This document shows, piece after piece, positions 54,344 through 63,177 of a stretch of 64,000 nt of DNA (position 1 is its first letter; the number at the start of each line of letters is the position of its first letter). Location of the stretch: contig JAFZOL010000025.1 of assembly GCA_017550625.1 (NCBI GenBank), positions 97,679-161,678 of the forward strand, written 5' to 3'. The notes beneath the pieces were generated by a model. The model was given only the letters and a program-made list of their open reading frames with translations, searched no databases and was not told where the DNA came from. A program made the translations under genes and the position numbers. The DNA comes from Clostridia bacterium. GTDB lineage: Bacteria > Bacillota > Clostridia > Oscillospirales > Acutalibacteraceae.

Positions 54344-54390
54344 TCTGTTTAATTATAAGTTTTCGTAAGAGGTATTCTGGAGGGATATAT

Positions 54391-56799
54391 ATGACTGCCT
54401 ACGATTTCAGAAACGTTGAGGGAAAATGGCAAAAGATCTGGGAGGACAAGGGCGTGTTCCACGCGAAGGATTTCGACGAGAAGCCGAAGTTCTACGCCTT
54501 GGTGGAATTTCCCTACCCCAGCGGCGCCGGCATGCACGTGGGGCATATCAAGGCGTATTCGGGCCTTGAGGTGCTCACGCGCAAACGCCGCAAGGAGGGC
54601 TATAACGTCCTGTTCCCGATCGGCTTCGACGCCTACGGCCTGCCGACCGAAAACTACGCGATCAAGACCGGCATCCATCCCCGCGAAGTGACGGACAAAA
54701 ACATCGCGAAGTTCACGTCGCAGCTCAAGCGCGTGGGCTATTCGTTCGACTGGGACCGCGTGGTGGACACCACGCAGGAGGACTACTACAAGTGGACGCA
54801 GTGGATCTTCCTCAAAATGTTCGAAAACGGCCTCGCCTTCCGCGACAAGACCCTGGTCAACTACTGCCCCTCGTGCAAGGTGGTGCTCTCGAACGAGGAT
54901 TCGCAGGGCGGCAAGTGCGATATCTGCCACTCCGACATCGTGCAGAAGTCGAAGGACGTGTGGTACCTGCGCATCACCGCATACGCCGACAGGCTCCTGC
55001 AGGGCCTCGATACGGTGGACTTTCTGCCGAACATCCGCCTGCAGCAGGAGAACTGGATCGGCAAATCCACCGGCGCGTTCGTCGATTTCGGCGTGAAGGG
55101 CGTTGACGAGAAGCTGCGCATCTACACCACCCGCCCCGACACGCTGTTCGGCGTGACCTTCATGGTGATGGCGCCCGAGCATCCGATGCTCGACAAATAT
55201 AAAGACAATATCAGGAACTGGGCCGACGTGGAGGCCTATCGCGCCGAATGCGCGAAGAAGACCGAATTCGAGCGCACCCAGCTCGTGAAGGACAAGACCG
55301 GCGTGAAGCTCGAGGGCTTTTCGGCCGTGAACCCGGTGTCGGGCAAAGAGATCCCGGTGTTCATCTCGGACTACGTGATGATGGGCTACGGCACCGGCGC
55401 GATCATGGCGGTGCCCGCGCACGACCAGCGCGACTGGGAATTCGCCCAGAAGTTCGGCGTGGACATCGTGGAGGTCATCAAGGGCGGCGATATCACGAAA
55501 GAGGCCTATCCCGGCGACGGCGAGATGGTCAATTCCGATTTCCTGAACGGCCTGACCGACAAGAAGACCTCGATCGCCGTGATGTGCGAAAAGCTCGAGG
55601 AGCTCGGCGTCGGCGAGGCCGGCGTGCAGTATAAGATGAAAGACTGGGCGTTCAACCGCCAGCGCTATTGGGGCGAGCCGATCCCGATCGTCTATTGCGA
55701 CGACTGCGGCATGGTGGCCGTGCCCTACGACGAGCTGCCGCTCAAGCTCCCGCCCATGGAGAATTTCGCCCCCGGCTCGGACGGCGAGAGCCCCCTTGCG
55801 AAGGTTGAGAGCTTTGTGAACTGCACCTGCCCGAAATGCGGCAAAAAGGCGCGCAGAGAGACCGACACGATGCCCCAGTGGGCCGGTTCGAGCTGGTATT
55901 TCCTGCGCTACGTCGACCCGCACAACGACAAAGCGCTCGCCGACATGGACAAGCTCAGATACTGGGGCCAGGTGGACTGGTACAACGGCGGCATGGAGCA
56001 CGTGACGCGCCACCTGATCTATTCGCGCTTCTGGCATAAATTCCTTTACGACATCGGCGCCGTGCCCACCGACGAGCCTTACGCCAAGCGCACGGCCCAG
56101 GGCTTGATTTTGGGGCCGGACGGCGTGAAGATGAGCAAATCGCGCGGCAACGTGGTGGACCCGAACGAGGTCGTGGACGAGCTCGGCGCGGACGTGCTCA
56201 GGACCTACGTCCTGTTCATGGGCGACTTTGAAAAGGCCGCGCCGTGGAGCAAGGAATCCGTGCGCGGGTGCAAGCGCTTCATCGACCGCGTGTGGGCGCT
56301 GCAGGATCTGCTGACCGAAGGCGAAGGATATTCCAAAAAGCTCGAGGCGAGCTTCCACCGCACGGTGAAAAAGGTTTCGGAGGATATCGAGACGCTCAAA
56401 TACAACACGGCGATCGCCGCCCTCATGACCCTGCTCAACGAGATCTATGATACGGGCGCGATCACGAGGGACGAGCTGACGACCTTTATCGGCCTGCTCA
56501 ATCCGTTCGCCCCGCACGTGACCGAAGAAATGAACGAACGCCTCGGCAACACCGAGCTGCTCGCGAGCAGCCCGTGGCCGACCTACGACGAGAACAAGTG
56601 CGTGGAGGACGAGATCGAGATCGCGGTGCAGGTCAACGGCAAGGTGCGCGGGAAGCTGATGATCCCGGCCGACGCCGATGCCGACGAAGCCATCGCCGCC
56701 GCCAAGGAAGTGGACGGCGTGAAGGCCTTCACCGCAGGCAAGACCTTCGTGAAGGAACTGTACGTCAAAGGCAGACTGGTCAATCTGGTCGTGAAATAA
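54391..56799 (+). CDS. leuS: Leucyl-tRNA synthetase
   Basis: A class I aminoacyl-tRNA synthetase of 802 residues. The HIGH motif appears as PYPSGAGMHVGH near residue 43, a zinc-type Cys cluster CPSC...CDIC near 160-190, and the CP1 editing domain with TTRPDTLFG near 249 and MAVPAHDQRDWEFA near 340. The adenylation core has FNRQRYWGEPIPIVYC near 421, the KMSKS loop is at GVKMSKSRGNVVDP near 580, and a C-terminal anticodon and LeuRS-specific domain follows. The GGAGGG Shine-Dalgarno precedes ATG 54391. The alpha-galactosidase gene follows after 15 bp. Confidence 0.98.
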   Translation: MTAYDFRNVEGKWQKIWEDKGVFHAKDFDEKPKFYALVEFPYPSGAGMHVGHIKAYSGLEVLTRKRRKEGYNVLFPIGFDAYGLPTENYAIKTGIHPREVTDKNIAKFTSQLKRVGYSFDWDRVVDTTQEDYYKWTQWIFLKMFENGLAFRDKTLVNYCPSCKVVLSNEDSQGGKCDICHSDIVQKSKDVWYLRITAYADRLLQGLDTVDFLPNIRLQQENWIGKSTGAFVDFGVKGVDEKLRIYTTRPDTLFGVTFMVMAPEHPMLDKYKDNIRNWADVEAYRAECAKKTEFERTQLVKDKTGVKLEGFSAVNPVSGKEIPVFISDYVMMGYGTGAIMAVPAHDQRDWEFAQKFGVDIVEVIKGGDITKEAYPGDGEMVNSDFLNGLTDKKTSIAVMCEKLEELGVGEAGVQYKMKDWAFNRQRYWGEPIPIVYCDDCGMVAVPYDELPLKLPPMENFAPGSDGESPLAKVESFVNCTCPKCGKKARRETDTMPQWAGSSWYFLRYVDPHNDKALADMDKLRYWGQVDWYNGGMEHVTRHLIYSRFWHKFLYDIGAVPTDEPYAKRTAQGLILGPDGVKMSKSRGNVVDPNEVVDELGADVLRTYVLFMGDFEKAAPWSKESVRGCKRFIDRVWALQDLLTEGEGYSKKLEASFHRTVKKVSEDIETLKYNTAIAALMTLLNEIYDTGAITRDELTTFIGLLNPFAPHVTEEMNERLGNTELLASSPWPTYDENKCVEDEIEIAVQVNGKVRGKLMIPADADADEAIAAAKEVDGVKAFTAGKTFVKELYVKGRLVNLVVK

Positions 56800-56814
56800 G
56801 AGAGGAAGATCTTT

Positions 56815-58497
56815 ATGAAGTATTCGGGATTCGAGTTTACGTATTTTCTCGACGGCGCAAAGCACGTTGTGAACGCCGAAAACGACGCGTTCGAGCTGAA
56901 AGCTGACGTTTCCGACGGCGGCGTCAAGGCCGGCGTGACCGCGAAAAAGACGCTCACCCTGCACCGCGTGGACTTAAAGTTCGATTTCGGGTTTGAGAAG
57001 GACGACCGGTTCTTCTCGAACGGCTACCAGAGCTGGACGACCACGCGCGAATACGTGGCGACAGACAAGATGCGCGACATCACGCCGATCGCCAAGGGCA
57101 GGCTCAAGAACCTCGCCGGGATCTCGGCGGACTGCCGGTTCGTGGACTTCCCCACCGAGGCCGGGAGATTCACGTCGCACTGCTACACCTACGTCAAGCG
57201 CGGCAGGCAGATCTTTTTCGCCGGGTCACTGACCGAGCGGCAGGGCTTTACGGTGTTCTACGCCGACATGAATAAGAACAGCTTGGTGATCTCGAAGGAC
57301 GTGGAGGGCGTGACCCTGCATGCCGGCACGGAATACGAGCTGTTCGACGTCGTTTTTCTCAACGGGACCTACGACGAAGTGTTCGACGAATACTTCCGCC
57401 TGATGGGCGTGAAGAAGCCGAAGATCGAGCACATGAGCGGCTATACCTCGTGGTACAACTACTTCCAGAAGATCGACGAGAAGACGATGCTCAGGGACCT
57501 CAACGCCCTTGATATCGTAAAGGAGAGCGTTTCGATCTTCCAGATCGACGACGGTTACGAGACCTTCGTCGGCGACTGGTGCGACCCGAACCCCGAAAAG
57601 TTCCCCAAGGGCATGAAGTTCATGGCCGAGTCGATCCACGACAAGGGCTATATGGCGGGCATCTGGCTCGCGCCGTTCTCGGTGCAGCTGAAGAGCCGCA
57701 CCTATAAAGAGCACCCCGAATGGGTCGTGAAATACCCCAACGGCAAGCCGATCCTCGGGTGCGTGGGCTGGGGCGGCGCCTATACGCTCGACATCTATAA
57801 TGACGACGCGAGAGCTTATATCAAGGGCTTTTTCGACACCGTGCTGAACGACTGGGGCTACGACATGGTGAAGCTCGATTTCCTGTATTCCGAGTGCATG
57901 TATCCGCGCAACAACAAAGCGCGCGGCACGATCATGTGCGAGGCGATGGATTTTCTGCGCGAGTGCGTGGGCGACAAGCTCATCCTCGGCTGCGGCGTGC
58001 CGCTCGGCGCGGCGTTCGGCCGCGTGGACGCCTGCCGCATCAGCTGCGACGTGGACCTCAAATACGGCGGCAAGTTCTATAACAAGCTCGGCGTGAACAA
58101 CGAGGTCCCCTCGGCGCAGAACGCGATGAACAACTCCATCTTCCGCCGTCACCTCGACGGCAGAGTGTTCTGCAACGACCCCGACGTGCTGTTTTTGCGC
58201 TATTCGAACCTGACCTTCACGCTCGAGCAGAAGATCCTGCTCGCGGCCGTGAACCATATCTTCGGCAACGTGCTGTTCGTTTCGGACAACGCCGAAGAGT
58301 ATAAGGGCGCGGACGTGGAAGCCCTGAGAAAGGTGTTCGCGAAGAGCGAGTTCAAGGTGATCGACGCCAACTACGTGTCGGACGACGACCTGACCGTGGA
58401 GCTCGAAAAGGACGGCAGGAGAAAGATCCTCGCGTTCAACATCAAGACCGGCAAATCGAACGTGGAGGATATCATCGGCATCCCCACGGTGAGATAA
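56815..58497 (+). CDS. GH36-family alpha-galactosidase
   Basis: A 560-residue cytoplasmic enzyme of the shorter GH36 type. It has an N-terminal beta-sandwich (about 1-190, with SNGYQSWTTTREY), then a TIM barrel with GYTSWYNYFQKID near residue 206 and FQIDDGYETFVGDW near 242. The nucleophile Asp355 is in MVKLDFLYSE and the probable acid/base Asp412 in CRISCDVD. It releases galactose from raffinose-type sugars or galactomannan fragments. Co-transcription with leuS is unusual and may be chance. Confidence 0.92.
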   Translation: MKYSGFEFTYFLDGAKHVVNAENDAFELKADVSDGGVKAGVTAKKTLTLHRVDLKFDFGFEKDDRFFSNGYQSWTTTREYVATDKMRDITPIAKGRLKNLAGISADCRFVDFPTEAGRFTSHCYTYVKRGRQIFFAGSLTERQGFTVFYADMNKNSLVISKDVEGVTLHAGTEYELFDVVFLNGTYDEVFDEYFRLMGVKKPKIEHMSGYTSWYNYFQKIDEKTMLRDLNALDIVKESVSIFQIDDGYETFVGDWCDPNPEKFPKGMKFMAESIHDKGYMAGIWLAPFSVQLKSRTYKEHPEWVVKYPNGKPILGCVGWGGAYTLDIYNDDARAYIKGFFDTVLNDWGYDMVKLDFLYSECMYPRNNKARGTIMCEAMDFLRECVGDKLILGCGVPLGAAFGRVDACRISCDVDLKYGGKFYNKLGVNNEVPSAQNAMNNSIFRRHLDGRVFCNDPDVLFLRYSNLTFTLEQKILLAAVNHIFGNVLFVSDNAEEYKGADVEALRKVFAKSEFKVIDANYVSDDDLTVELEKDGRRKILAFNIKTGKSNVEDIIGIPTVR

Positions 58498-58512
58498 AAA
58501 AACGAAAAAACT

Positions 58513-58545
58513 GCCGCGGATCCGAACCGGGTCCGCGGCCTTTTT
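58513..58545. terminator. Bidirectional terminator after GH36
   Basis: A long G+C-rich hairpin (58513-58539) has T-runs on both faces, between the convergent GH36 and HAD genes. Confidence 0.85.
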
Positions 58546-58550
58546 ATGCG

Positions 58551-59174
58551 TTAAAACAGGTCCGTCAGCTGTGTGAGGCTGTCGACGGTGTGATCGGGCG
58601 GGTCCGCTGCCGCGAGGGCCGTCTGCAACCTGCCGAAGCCCTGCCTGACCCAGACCGTTTTCATGCCGACGGCCTTCGCCGGGGCGACGTCGTTATCGAT
58701 CCTGTCGCCGATCATGCAGGCTTCTTCGGGGCGGCAGCGGGCAGCCTTGAGGGCGTATTTGAATATGCGCGGGTCGGGCTTCGACGCGTGGACGTCCGAC
58801 GAAGAGATCACGTATTTGAAATATGGAAGAATGCCGAAGCTTTCGAGGCGCTCCGCAAGGCCCCGCGCCTGATTCGCGATCACGCCGAGGGCGTACCGTT
58901 TCGCAAGCGTTTCGAGCACGCCGGGGGCGTCCTCATACAGCGTTTCGAGCTCGAGCCGGTAGGGCGCGGCTGTTTTGATGCCGTACTTATCGAGCACGGT
59001 GCGGTACTGCGGCAGCCCCGCAGCCGACGCGAGCCCGATCTCGCGGCAGATATCGTCGGCGGTAAGGCGCAGGCGTTTCGCCTCTTCGGCGTCCGCCTGC
59101 TCGCGGCAGCGCGCCGCCCAGACCGCGTCTTCATTGACGAGCGTGTAGCCGATATCGAAAAACAAGACTTTCAT
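58551..59174 (-). CDS. HAD-superfamily hydrolase
   Basis: A 207-residue HAD hydrolase. Motif I is FFDIGYTL: the nucleophile Asp7 is present, but the usual second Asp is Gly, as in a subgroup of subclass IA proteins, which may alter the chemistry. Motif II is ISSSDVHASKPDP near residue 118 with the catalytic Lys, and motif III MIGDRIDNDVAPAKAVGM near 150. The start ATG 59172-59174 has GAGGAG upstream; the much longer in-frame form lacks one. It is last in an operon behind the nucleotidyltransferase gene. Confidence 0.9.
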   Translation of the reverse strand: MKVLFFDIGYTLVNEDAVWAARCREQADAEEAKRLRLTADDICREIGLASAAGLPQYRTVLDKYGIKTAAPYRLELETLYEDAPGVLETLAKRYALGVIANQARGLAERLESFGILPYFKYVISSSDVHASKPDPRIFKYALKAARCRPEEACMIGDRIDNDVAPAKAVGMKTVWVRQGFGRLQTALAAADPPDHTVDSLTQLTDLF

Positions 59175-59221
59175 CAAGATCTCCTCACGCCCCGTGCCGC
59201 GGGGCCGGTCACGGAAAAAGG

Positions 59222-60007
59222 TCAATCGTCCGCCGCGGGGGCGGGGCCGAGATAGGGGGCGATCCGGTCCAGCATATAACCGGCGTATTCTTCGGAGAGC
59301 CCGGCGTCGTAACCGACGTCGGCGGCTTCGGTGTATTCCTGCAGGGCGTTCCGGATCAGCGGAAGATACTTTTCGGGCAGACGCGCGAGCGCCCACTCGC
59401 CGCCCTCTTTTTTCGAGAGCACGCTCCCCTCTTCGCAGAACGCCAGCACTCTGGCCAGGTTCAAAGTCAAATACATGGGGTATTCCGTGATCTCCTCCGC
59501 GGCGCCTTCAACATCGAACCAGATGGAATCCAGATAATCCCCCGCCGGGACTTCGCCGAACGCGTCTTCGATCGCGGGGCCGTAAAGACATCTGCCGCGC
59601 GCGCGGATGACCGTAAAATGCGCGGCGAGATCTTTGTCGGTGCCGTTCATCTCGCGGATATACTCCTCGGGGTCTTCGCGGTACCGGTCGAGGTGCCCGG
59701 CCGAAAAATGCAGTTCGTAGGGCGTGGGATAGACGAAGGGCCTGCACAAGCTTTCGCGCACGACGCTCATCTCGATCCCCTTTTCCGGCGCGTCGGCGTT
59801 GAGCGCCACCGTCATCTCCATAAACGCGCGCTTTTTTTCTTCGGACGGCGTCTCGCGAACGGTCACGATCAGGTCGACGTCGCTTTTGTCGGGGTTGAAG
59901 CAGCCCATCACGGCGGAGCCGTGCAGATAGACTCCGCGTAAGTTTTCGCCGAGGATATCCTTTGAACGGCCGACAAATTCGTTCAGCAGTTCATTCAACG
60001 GTTTCAC
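59222..60007 (-). CDS. Nucleotidyltransferase, aminoglycoside adenylyltransferase-like
   Basis: A 261-residue AadA/ANT(9)-like protein. The polymerase-beta-type active site reads HGSAVMGCF followed by SDVDLIV near residues 29-48. A C-terminal helical DUF4111-like domain contains YLTLNLARVLAFCEEG near 177 and SKKEGGEWAL near 197, matching the family's catalytic-side segment. It would transfer AMP to an aminoglycoside or a physiological substrate; resistance is unproven. It starts with GTG 60005-60007 after AAGAAGG, 42 bp behind the RibD-like gene. Confidence 0.82.
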   Translation of the reverse strand: MKPLNELLNEFVGRSKDILGENLRGVYLHGSAVMGCFNPDKSDVDLIVTVRETPSEEKKRAFMEMTVALNADAPEKGIEMSVVRESLCRPFVYPTPYELHFSAGHLDRYREDPEEYIREMNGTDKDLAAHFTVIRARGRCLYGPAIEDAFGEVPAGDYLDSIWFDVEGAAEEITEYPMYLTLNLARVLAFCEEGSVLSKKEGGEWALARLPEKYLPLIRNALQEYTEAADVGYDAGLSEEYAGYMLDRIAPYLGPAPAADD

Positions 60008-60049
60008 AATTCTTACCTTCTTTGTTAAATATGATTACGGCGGAGGTCG

Positions 60050-60730
60050 TCAGCCGATGACCTCGTAGCGCAGACGGATATAAGAATCGCGCAGGACGTC
60101 GCAGGCAATCAATTTCAAAATACTGAGCTTTGACAGCTCGTCCGGGGACGTCAGCGACGCGCCGTCGATCAGCGTGGGGGTGTCTTTGCCGCCGACCAGC
60201 ACCGGGGCGACCACGAGATCCACAAAGTCTATAAGCTTTTCGCGCAGGAGCAGGCCGTTCACGGTCCCGCCCGACTGGAGCGTCAGCCGCTCGCAGCCGA
60301 AGTCTTTTCTGAGCCGCGCAAAAGCGTCACCGAGAGAGATCTTGTCCTGAAAAATGATATGCAGGTTGTCGGCATCCACCCCGAACGCGGGATGGTCACG
60401 GTTGGAGGTGATGAGCACGAATTCTTTCGATTTCGCGCAGAAATACCGCACGCCGTGCGAAGTGAGGTGCGTATTGTCGAGCAGCACGAAGGACACCGGC
60501 GATTTCGGCGGGAAGGGCTTTTCGTTTGCGCCCATCTTCGCCTGCACGCGCCCGGTGTTGAACGACCACAGGTCCGTGGTCTGCTCGATCTCGTAGTATT
60601 GGGAAAGCCCCTGCTTCACGCCGTCGAGCTTCGGAAAATCGCGGTCGACGTCCAGGTCGTCCGTCGCGCCGGTGCTGATTTTGCCGTCCGCAGACGCGAG
60701 CATGAATAAGGTGGTGATCGGTCTGAGCAT
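60050..60730 (-). CDS. RibD C-terminal/dihydrofolate reductase-fold protein
   Basis: A 226-residue NADPH-dependent reductase-like protein: TTLFMLASADGKISTG at the start (substrate and nucleotide pocket), LWSFNTGRVQAKMG near residue 61, LTLQSGGTVNGLLLREKLID near 160 and VAPVLVGGKDTP near 185. These follow the RibD C-terminal domain that reduces the ribosyl side chain in riboflavin synthesis. Without a deaminase domain or rib neighbours, its substrate is unclear. ATG 60728-60730 has GGAGG; the longer in-frame start lies beyond it. Confidence 0.88.
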   Translation of the reverse strand: MLRPITTLFMLASADGKISTGATDDLDVDRDFPKLDGVKQGLSQYYEIEQTTDLWSFNTGRVQAKMGANEKPFPPKSPVSFVLLDNTHLTSHGVRYFCAKSKEFVLITSNRDHPAFGVDADNLHIIFQDKISLGDAFARLRKDFGCERLTLQSGGTVNGLLLREKLIDFVDLVVAPVLVGGKDTPTLIDGASLTSPDELSKLSILKLIACDVLRDSYIRLRYEVIG

Positions 60731-60774
60731 TTGAGAACCTCCGGGGATCGGGTTTGTCGTTATTGTCTGACTAC

Positions 60775-60803
60775 ATAATACCATAGAAACCGACGGCTTT
60801 CAA
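60775..60803 (-). promoter_or_regulatory. Promoter of the RibD-like/nucleotidyltransferase/HAD operon
   Basis: TTGAAA (60798-60803) and TATTAT (60775-60780) are 17 bp apart on the - strand; the -35 abuts the GTGAAATC repeat element. Confidence 0.7.
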
Positions 60804-60805
60804 CT

Positions 60806-60963
60806 GTGAAATCGCGCCTTATGCCGCGGTGAAATCAAAGGCTGTTGCCTTTGGTGAAATCGTTCGGCTTCGCCTCACGGTGAAAAGAAACCCGTCCTTC
60901 ACCCGCCGAAGGCGGATTTCACCGCCGCAGGCGATTTCACCCGTCTGAGAGGACGGATTTCAT
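60806..60963. repeat. Palindromic cluster of GTGAAATC repeats and mini-hairpins
   Basis: Three direct copies of GTGAAATC (60806, 60829, 60854) are mirrored by three inverted copies (60915 and 60933 as GATTTCAC, 60956 as GATTTCAT). They are separated by short self-complementary segments such as AAAGGC-TGTT-GCCTTT. The whole 158-bp unit is roughly palindromic and non-coding. It looks like a dispersed intergenic repeat or an inactive miniature element, not CRISPR. Confidence 0.75.
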
Positions 60964-60970
60964 TGAAAAA

Positions 60971-60994
60971 AAGCACGCTTTCGCGTGCTTTTTT
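60971..60994. terminator. Stem-loop terminator-like hairpin
   Basis: An 8-bp stem (60971-60978 with 60983-60990) is flanked by an A-run and a T-run. It may terminate the truncated GNAT gene on the - strand or simply end the repeat element. Confidence 0.6.
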
Positions 60995-61000
60995 CTGTGT

Positions 61001-61060
61001 GAGTACTCCCAAAAGGTACAAAATCGAGGAAAGCACTCGTAAAAGGTACACGCCGTGCAG
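61001..61060. repeat. IS21-like terminal repeats (remnant)
   Basis: Two tandem copies of AGTACTCCCAAAAGGTACA-like sequence at 61002-61020 and 61032-61050 have an exact 30-bp period. IS21-family elements carry such multiple short terminal repeats for IstA binding. No transposase gene is adjacent, so this is a solo end. Confidence 0.5.
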
Positions 61061-61081
61061 CCTGACAAATCGGAATTTGTG

Positions 61082-61534
61082 TCACAAGATGCCCTCATAT
61101 TCCATCGAACGTGCCTTACAGCTTCCGTCAAGTTTCTCGAATTCTCCGTATCCTGCAAAATGAAGACCGCATTTCTCCATTACATGTCCGGATGAGAGAT
61201 TGGGTTCCACGTGACTCGAACAAAAGTGTGTAATACCGAATTCTCTTTTGGCAAAATCGATCATCGCTTTTGCAGCTTCTGTTGCGTATCCCATTTTCCA
61301 GCAATCATATCTGAAGTTATAACCGAATCCCCAAAATCCTTCTTTATGGACACTTGGACCTATACTTCCACTTCCGATCAGTTCATTATCAGATAAACGA
61401 ACATATCCGAAATGATACTCTATTCTTTTCAGCGTGGCCTTATTTAAGTACAACAGAGAGTATCGGTCATTTGCTCTATCATATTCACCAACGCGAGCAC
61501 ACCCTTTATTAATCATCTTTGGCGCTACTTGCAA
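61082..61534 (-). pseudogene. 5'-truncated GNAT acetyltransferase (RimJ/RimL-like)
   Basis: The 3' part codes a clear GNAT domain: ELIGSGSIGP, GYNFRYDCWKMGYATEAAKAM (acetyl-CoA loop region) and VMEKCGLHFAGYGE. The RimJ/L N-terminal strand and helices, about 50 residues, are absent, because the upstream DNA is the end of the 307-residue gene (stop at 61509). The first available ATG codons lack a Shine-Dalgarno. I therefore read it as a remnant cut by the accessory segment, although a short expressed form cannot be excluded. Confidence 0.65.
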
Positions 61535-62432
61535 TCAACTCTTTTGCATATTCGATAGCACCAATTAAGAGCTTATGTTTGACAGATTTCTTGTTGGTTG
61601 GATCATCAACATTTTTAAACCATGTTGCATTACGATCAAAAACGCCTTGAACTTGTCCCTTTGTGGCAGGATATCCAAGAATATCCGTCATAAGTGTCTG
61701 AACGTCATACATAGAAAACTCGTCGCCGTGCCCTTCTTCTTTTACGATATATAGTACAAGCATCATCTTGTCTTTGAAATCCTTGAACGATTTGATATCC
61801 GGATACTTTTTGAGATTCAAATCGTCAGCTGAAAGAGAAGCATAAACAGAGTCGGCTTTTGCTTGCTTCTTTCTTGGTTTGGTCGTTCCCGCCTTTTTTG
61901 CTTTTGTTTCTTTAGGAACATATCCCTCGATAAAGCTGATGCCGGTTTGCGTAAGGTAGTAGCGTTTCTTATCATCACCGCTCATGATAAATGATTTTCC
62001 AACAAGCCTATTAACTACATCGCTTGGATTTTTTGGGGCAGGAGATATTCTTGCATCTTTAAAGAATTGCTTTAGATCATCACTTGTAAAATCAGGATTC
62101 CCTTTGCATTTCTCGTGGAAATAAATCAGACCCATTGCTATATCTATCTGAGATTTAAAACCCTTGCTTTTTATGAACTCATTAATGCTCATGGTGCTCA
62201 AATCAGCGTGAGTATCTATGATTGTTTCTTCTTTACCTGCAGCAATTACAGGAACTGGCGCCTCCGCGATATAGGCCTGAGACGTCCTTGAACTCTTTAT
62301 TGCATCTACTGCAGCCGGTAAAATGATATTTGTAAAATTCTGGCGTTGTGCCTCAACATCGGCTGTTTGCCCTTTGGCATAAAATTCGATTTCTCCAATC
62401 TTAATTTTTACTTCAAGCTCATTGTTACTCAT
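61509..62432 (-). CDS. Hypothetical protein with two winged-helix-like segments (307 residues)
   Basis: Unrecognised. An N-terminal beta/helix unit (about 1-45, VKIKIGEIEFYAKGQ) is followed by two helical domains of winged-helix appearance. The first is about 82-165 (SINEFIKSKGFKSQIDIAMG, ending KKRYYLTQTGISFIEGY). The second is about 205-300 (KDKMMLVLYIVKEEGHGDEFS, SVKHKLLIGAIEYAKEL). A Lys/Ala/Thr-rich linker lies between them (KAKKAGTTKPRKKQAK). It is the last gene of an AT-rich three-gene operon with XRE and DUF4145-like genes, 12 bp behind the latter. Confidence 0.7.
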   Translation of the reverse strand: MSNNELEVKIKIGEIEFYAKGQTADVEAQRQNFTNIILPAAVDAIKSSRTSQAYIAEAPVPVIAAGKEETIIDTHADLSTMSINEFIKSKGFKSQIDIAMGLIYFHEKCKGNPDFTSDDLKQFFKDARISPAPKNPSDVVNRLVGKSFIMSGDDKKRYYLTQTGISFIEGYVPKETKAKKAGTTKPRKKQAKADSVYASLSADDLNLKKYPDIKSFKDFKDKMMLVLYIVKEEGHGDEFSMYDVQTLMTDILGYPATKGQVQGVFDRNATWFKNVDDPTNKKSVKHKLLIGAIEYAKELIASSAKDD

Positions 62433-62444
62433 TTTGTTTCCTCC

Positions 62445-63176
62445 TTACATTAAACCCGCACGATTATAAAGATCTTCCATCATTACCCTATAATCGCGTT
62501 GAATATCGGTTATATCTTTTTGCCCTGCTGTGTATGTAATGCTGTGCGCCGAATTATTACCAACTTCGCGGAAAGCGTCAAAGTTTTTACTGATCCGCGC
62601 CGGAACACCTAATGCTTTGTTTTGTACCGCGTCTTTAACAATAGCTTCCAGCATTATGTGCGTTCCATCCGGCTTTGAAATGGCCGCCTCAATTCCAGCA
62701 TTCTGATAGGTGAGTACGAGAAGAATCTCAAATAGTCGTCTCATCAATACCGCACACGCATCAAAACAGTTGTGGCTATATGTATGATTGATTTGCTTTA
62801 TTAGCTTGTCGAGATAACCACGCTTCCCGCAAAACTTGCTTTCATCAATCAGTTCACTGCTGGATTCTATGTTCTCCGTGTCGTTCCATAAGGAAGCATG
62901 CTGAGACTCAAGTTCCTGCAAAACAGTTGGAATAAATTCAAGAGTACTCTGCATTCCCTTGATTGTGCGCATCTTGTGCTTATCAAGCAATGCTTTTTTC
63001 ACACGTGTCACATTTATTGCGTTAAATCCAAAATCGGAGAACAGCGTTTGAATCCCTTTTGGTTCAAATTGAGATTCTCCGGTTTCCTTAAAATGGTAAT
63101 AACAAATCAGCAAAGCTTGATCAACTTGTCTTTGATCATCTAGTCTAACCGCTTGCTTGTAGTCAATTTGTTTCAT
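62445..63176 (-). CDS. DUF4145-like (HEPN-clan) protein, 243 residues
   Basis: The N-terminal half looks helical with a possible winged helix (QFEPKGIQTLFSDFGFNAIN). The C-terminal half has the DUF4145-type pattern: CFDACAVLMRRLFEILLVL near residue 140 and the closing FREVGNNSAHSITY near 215, where R-x-x-GN-x2-AH is typical. Such domains occur in restriction subunits and defence-associated proteins. The start is ATG 63174-63176, one base after the XRE stop. Function is unknown; a HEPN RNase activity is possible but the usual R-x4-6-H motif is not clear. Confidence 0.65.
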   Translation of the reverse strand: MKQIDYKQAVRLDDQRQVDQALLICYYHFKETGESQFEPKGIQTLFSDFGFNAINVTRVKKALLDKHKMRTIKGMQSTLEFIPTVLQELESQHASLWNDTENIESSSELIDESKFCGKRGYLDKLIKQINHTYSHNCFDACAVLMRRLFEILLVLTYQNAGIEAAISKPDGTHIMLEAIVKDAVQNKALGVPARISKNFDAFREVGNNSAHSITYTAGQKDITDIQRDYRVMMEDLYNRAGLM

Positions 63177-63177
63177 A

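Noticed and set aside
54344..54390. T-box riboswitch in front of leuS
   Set aside because: Only 47 bases lie between the -10 box and the ATG, with no specifier or antiterminator structure.
60806..60963. CRISPR array
   Set aside because: Repeats are 8 bp, partly inverted, with self-complementary spacers; no cas genes nearby.
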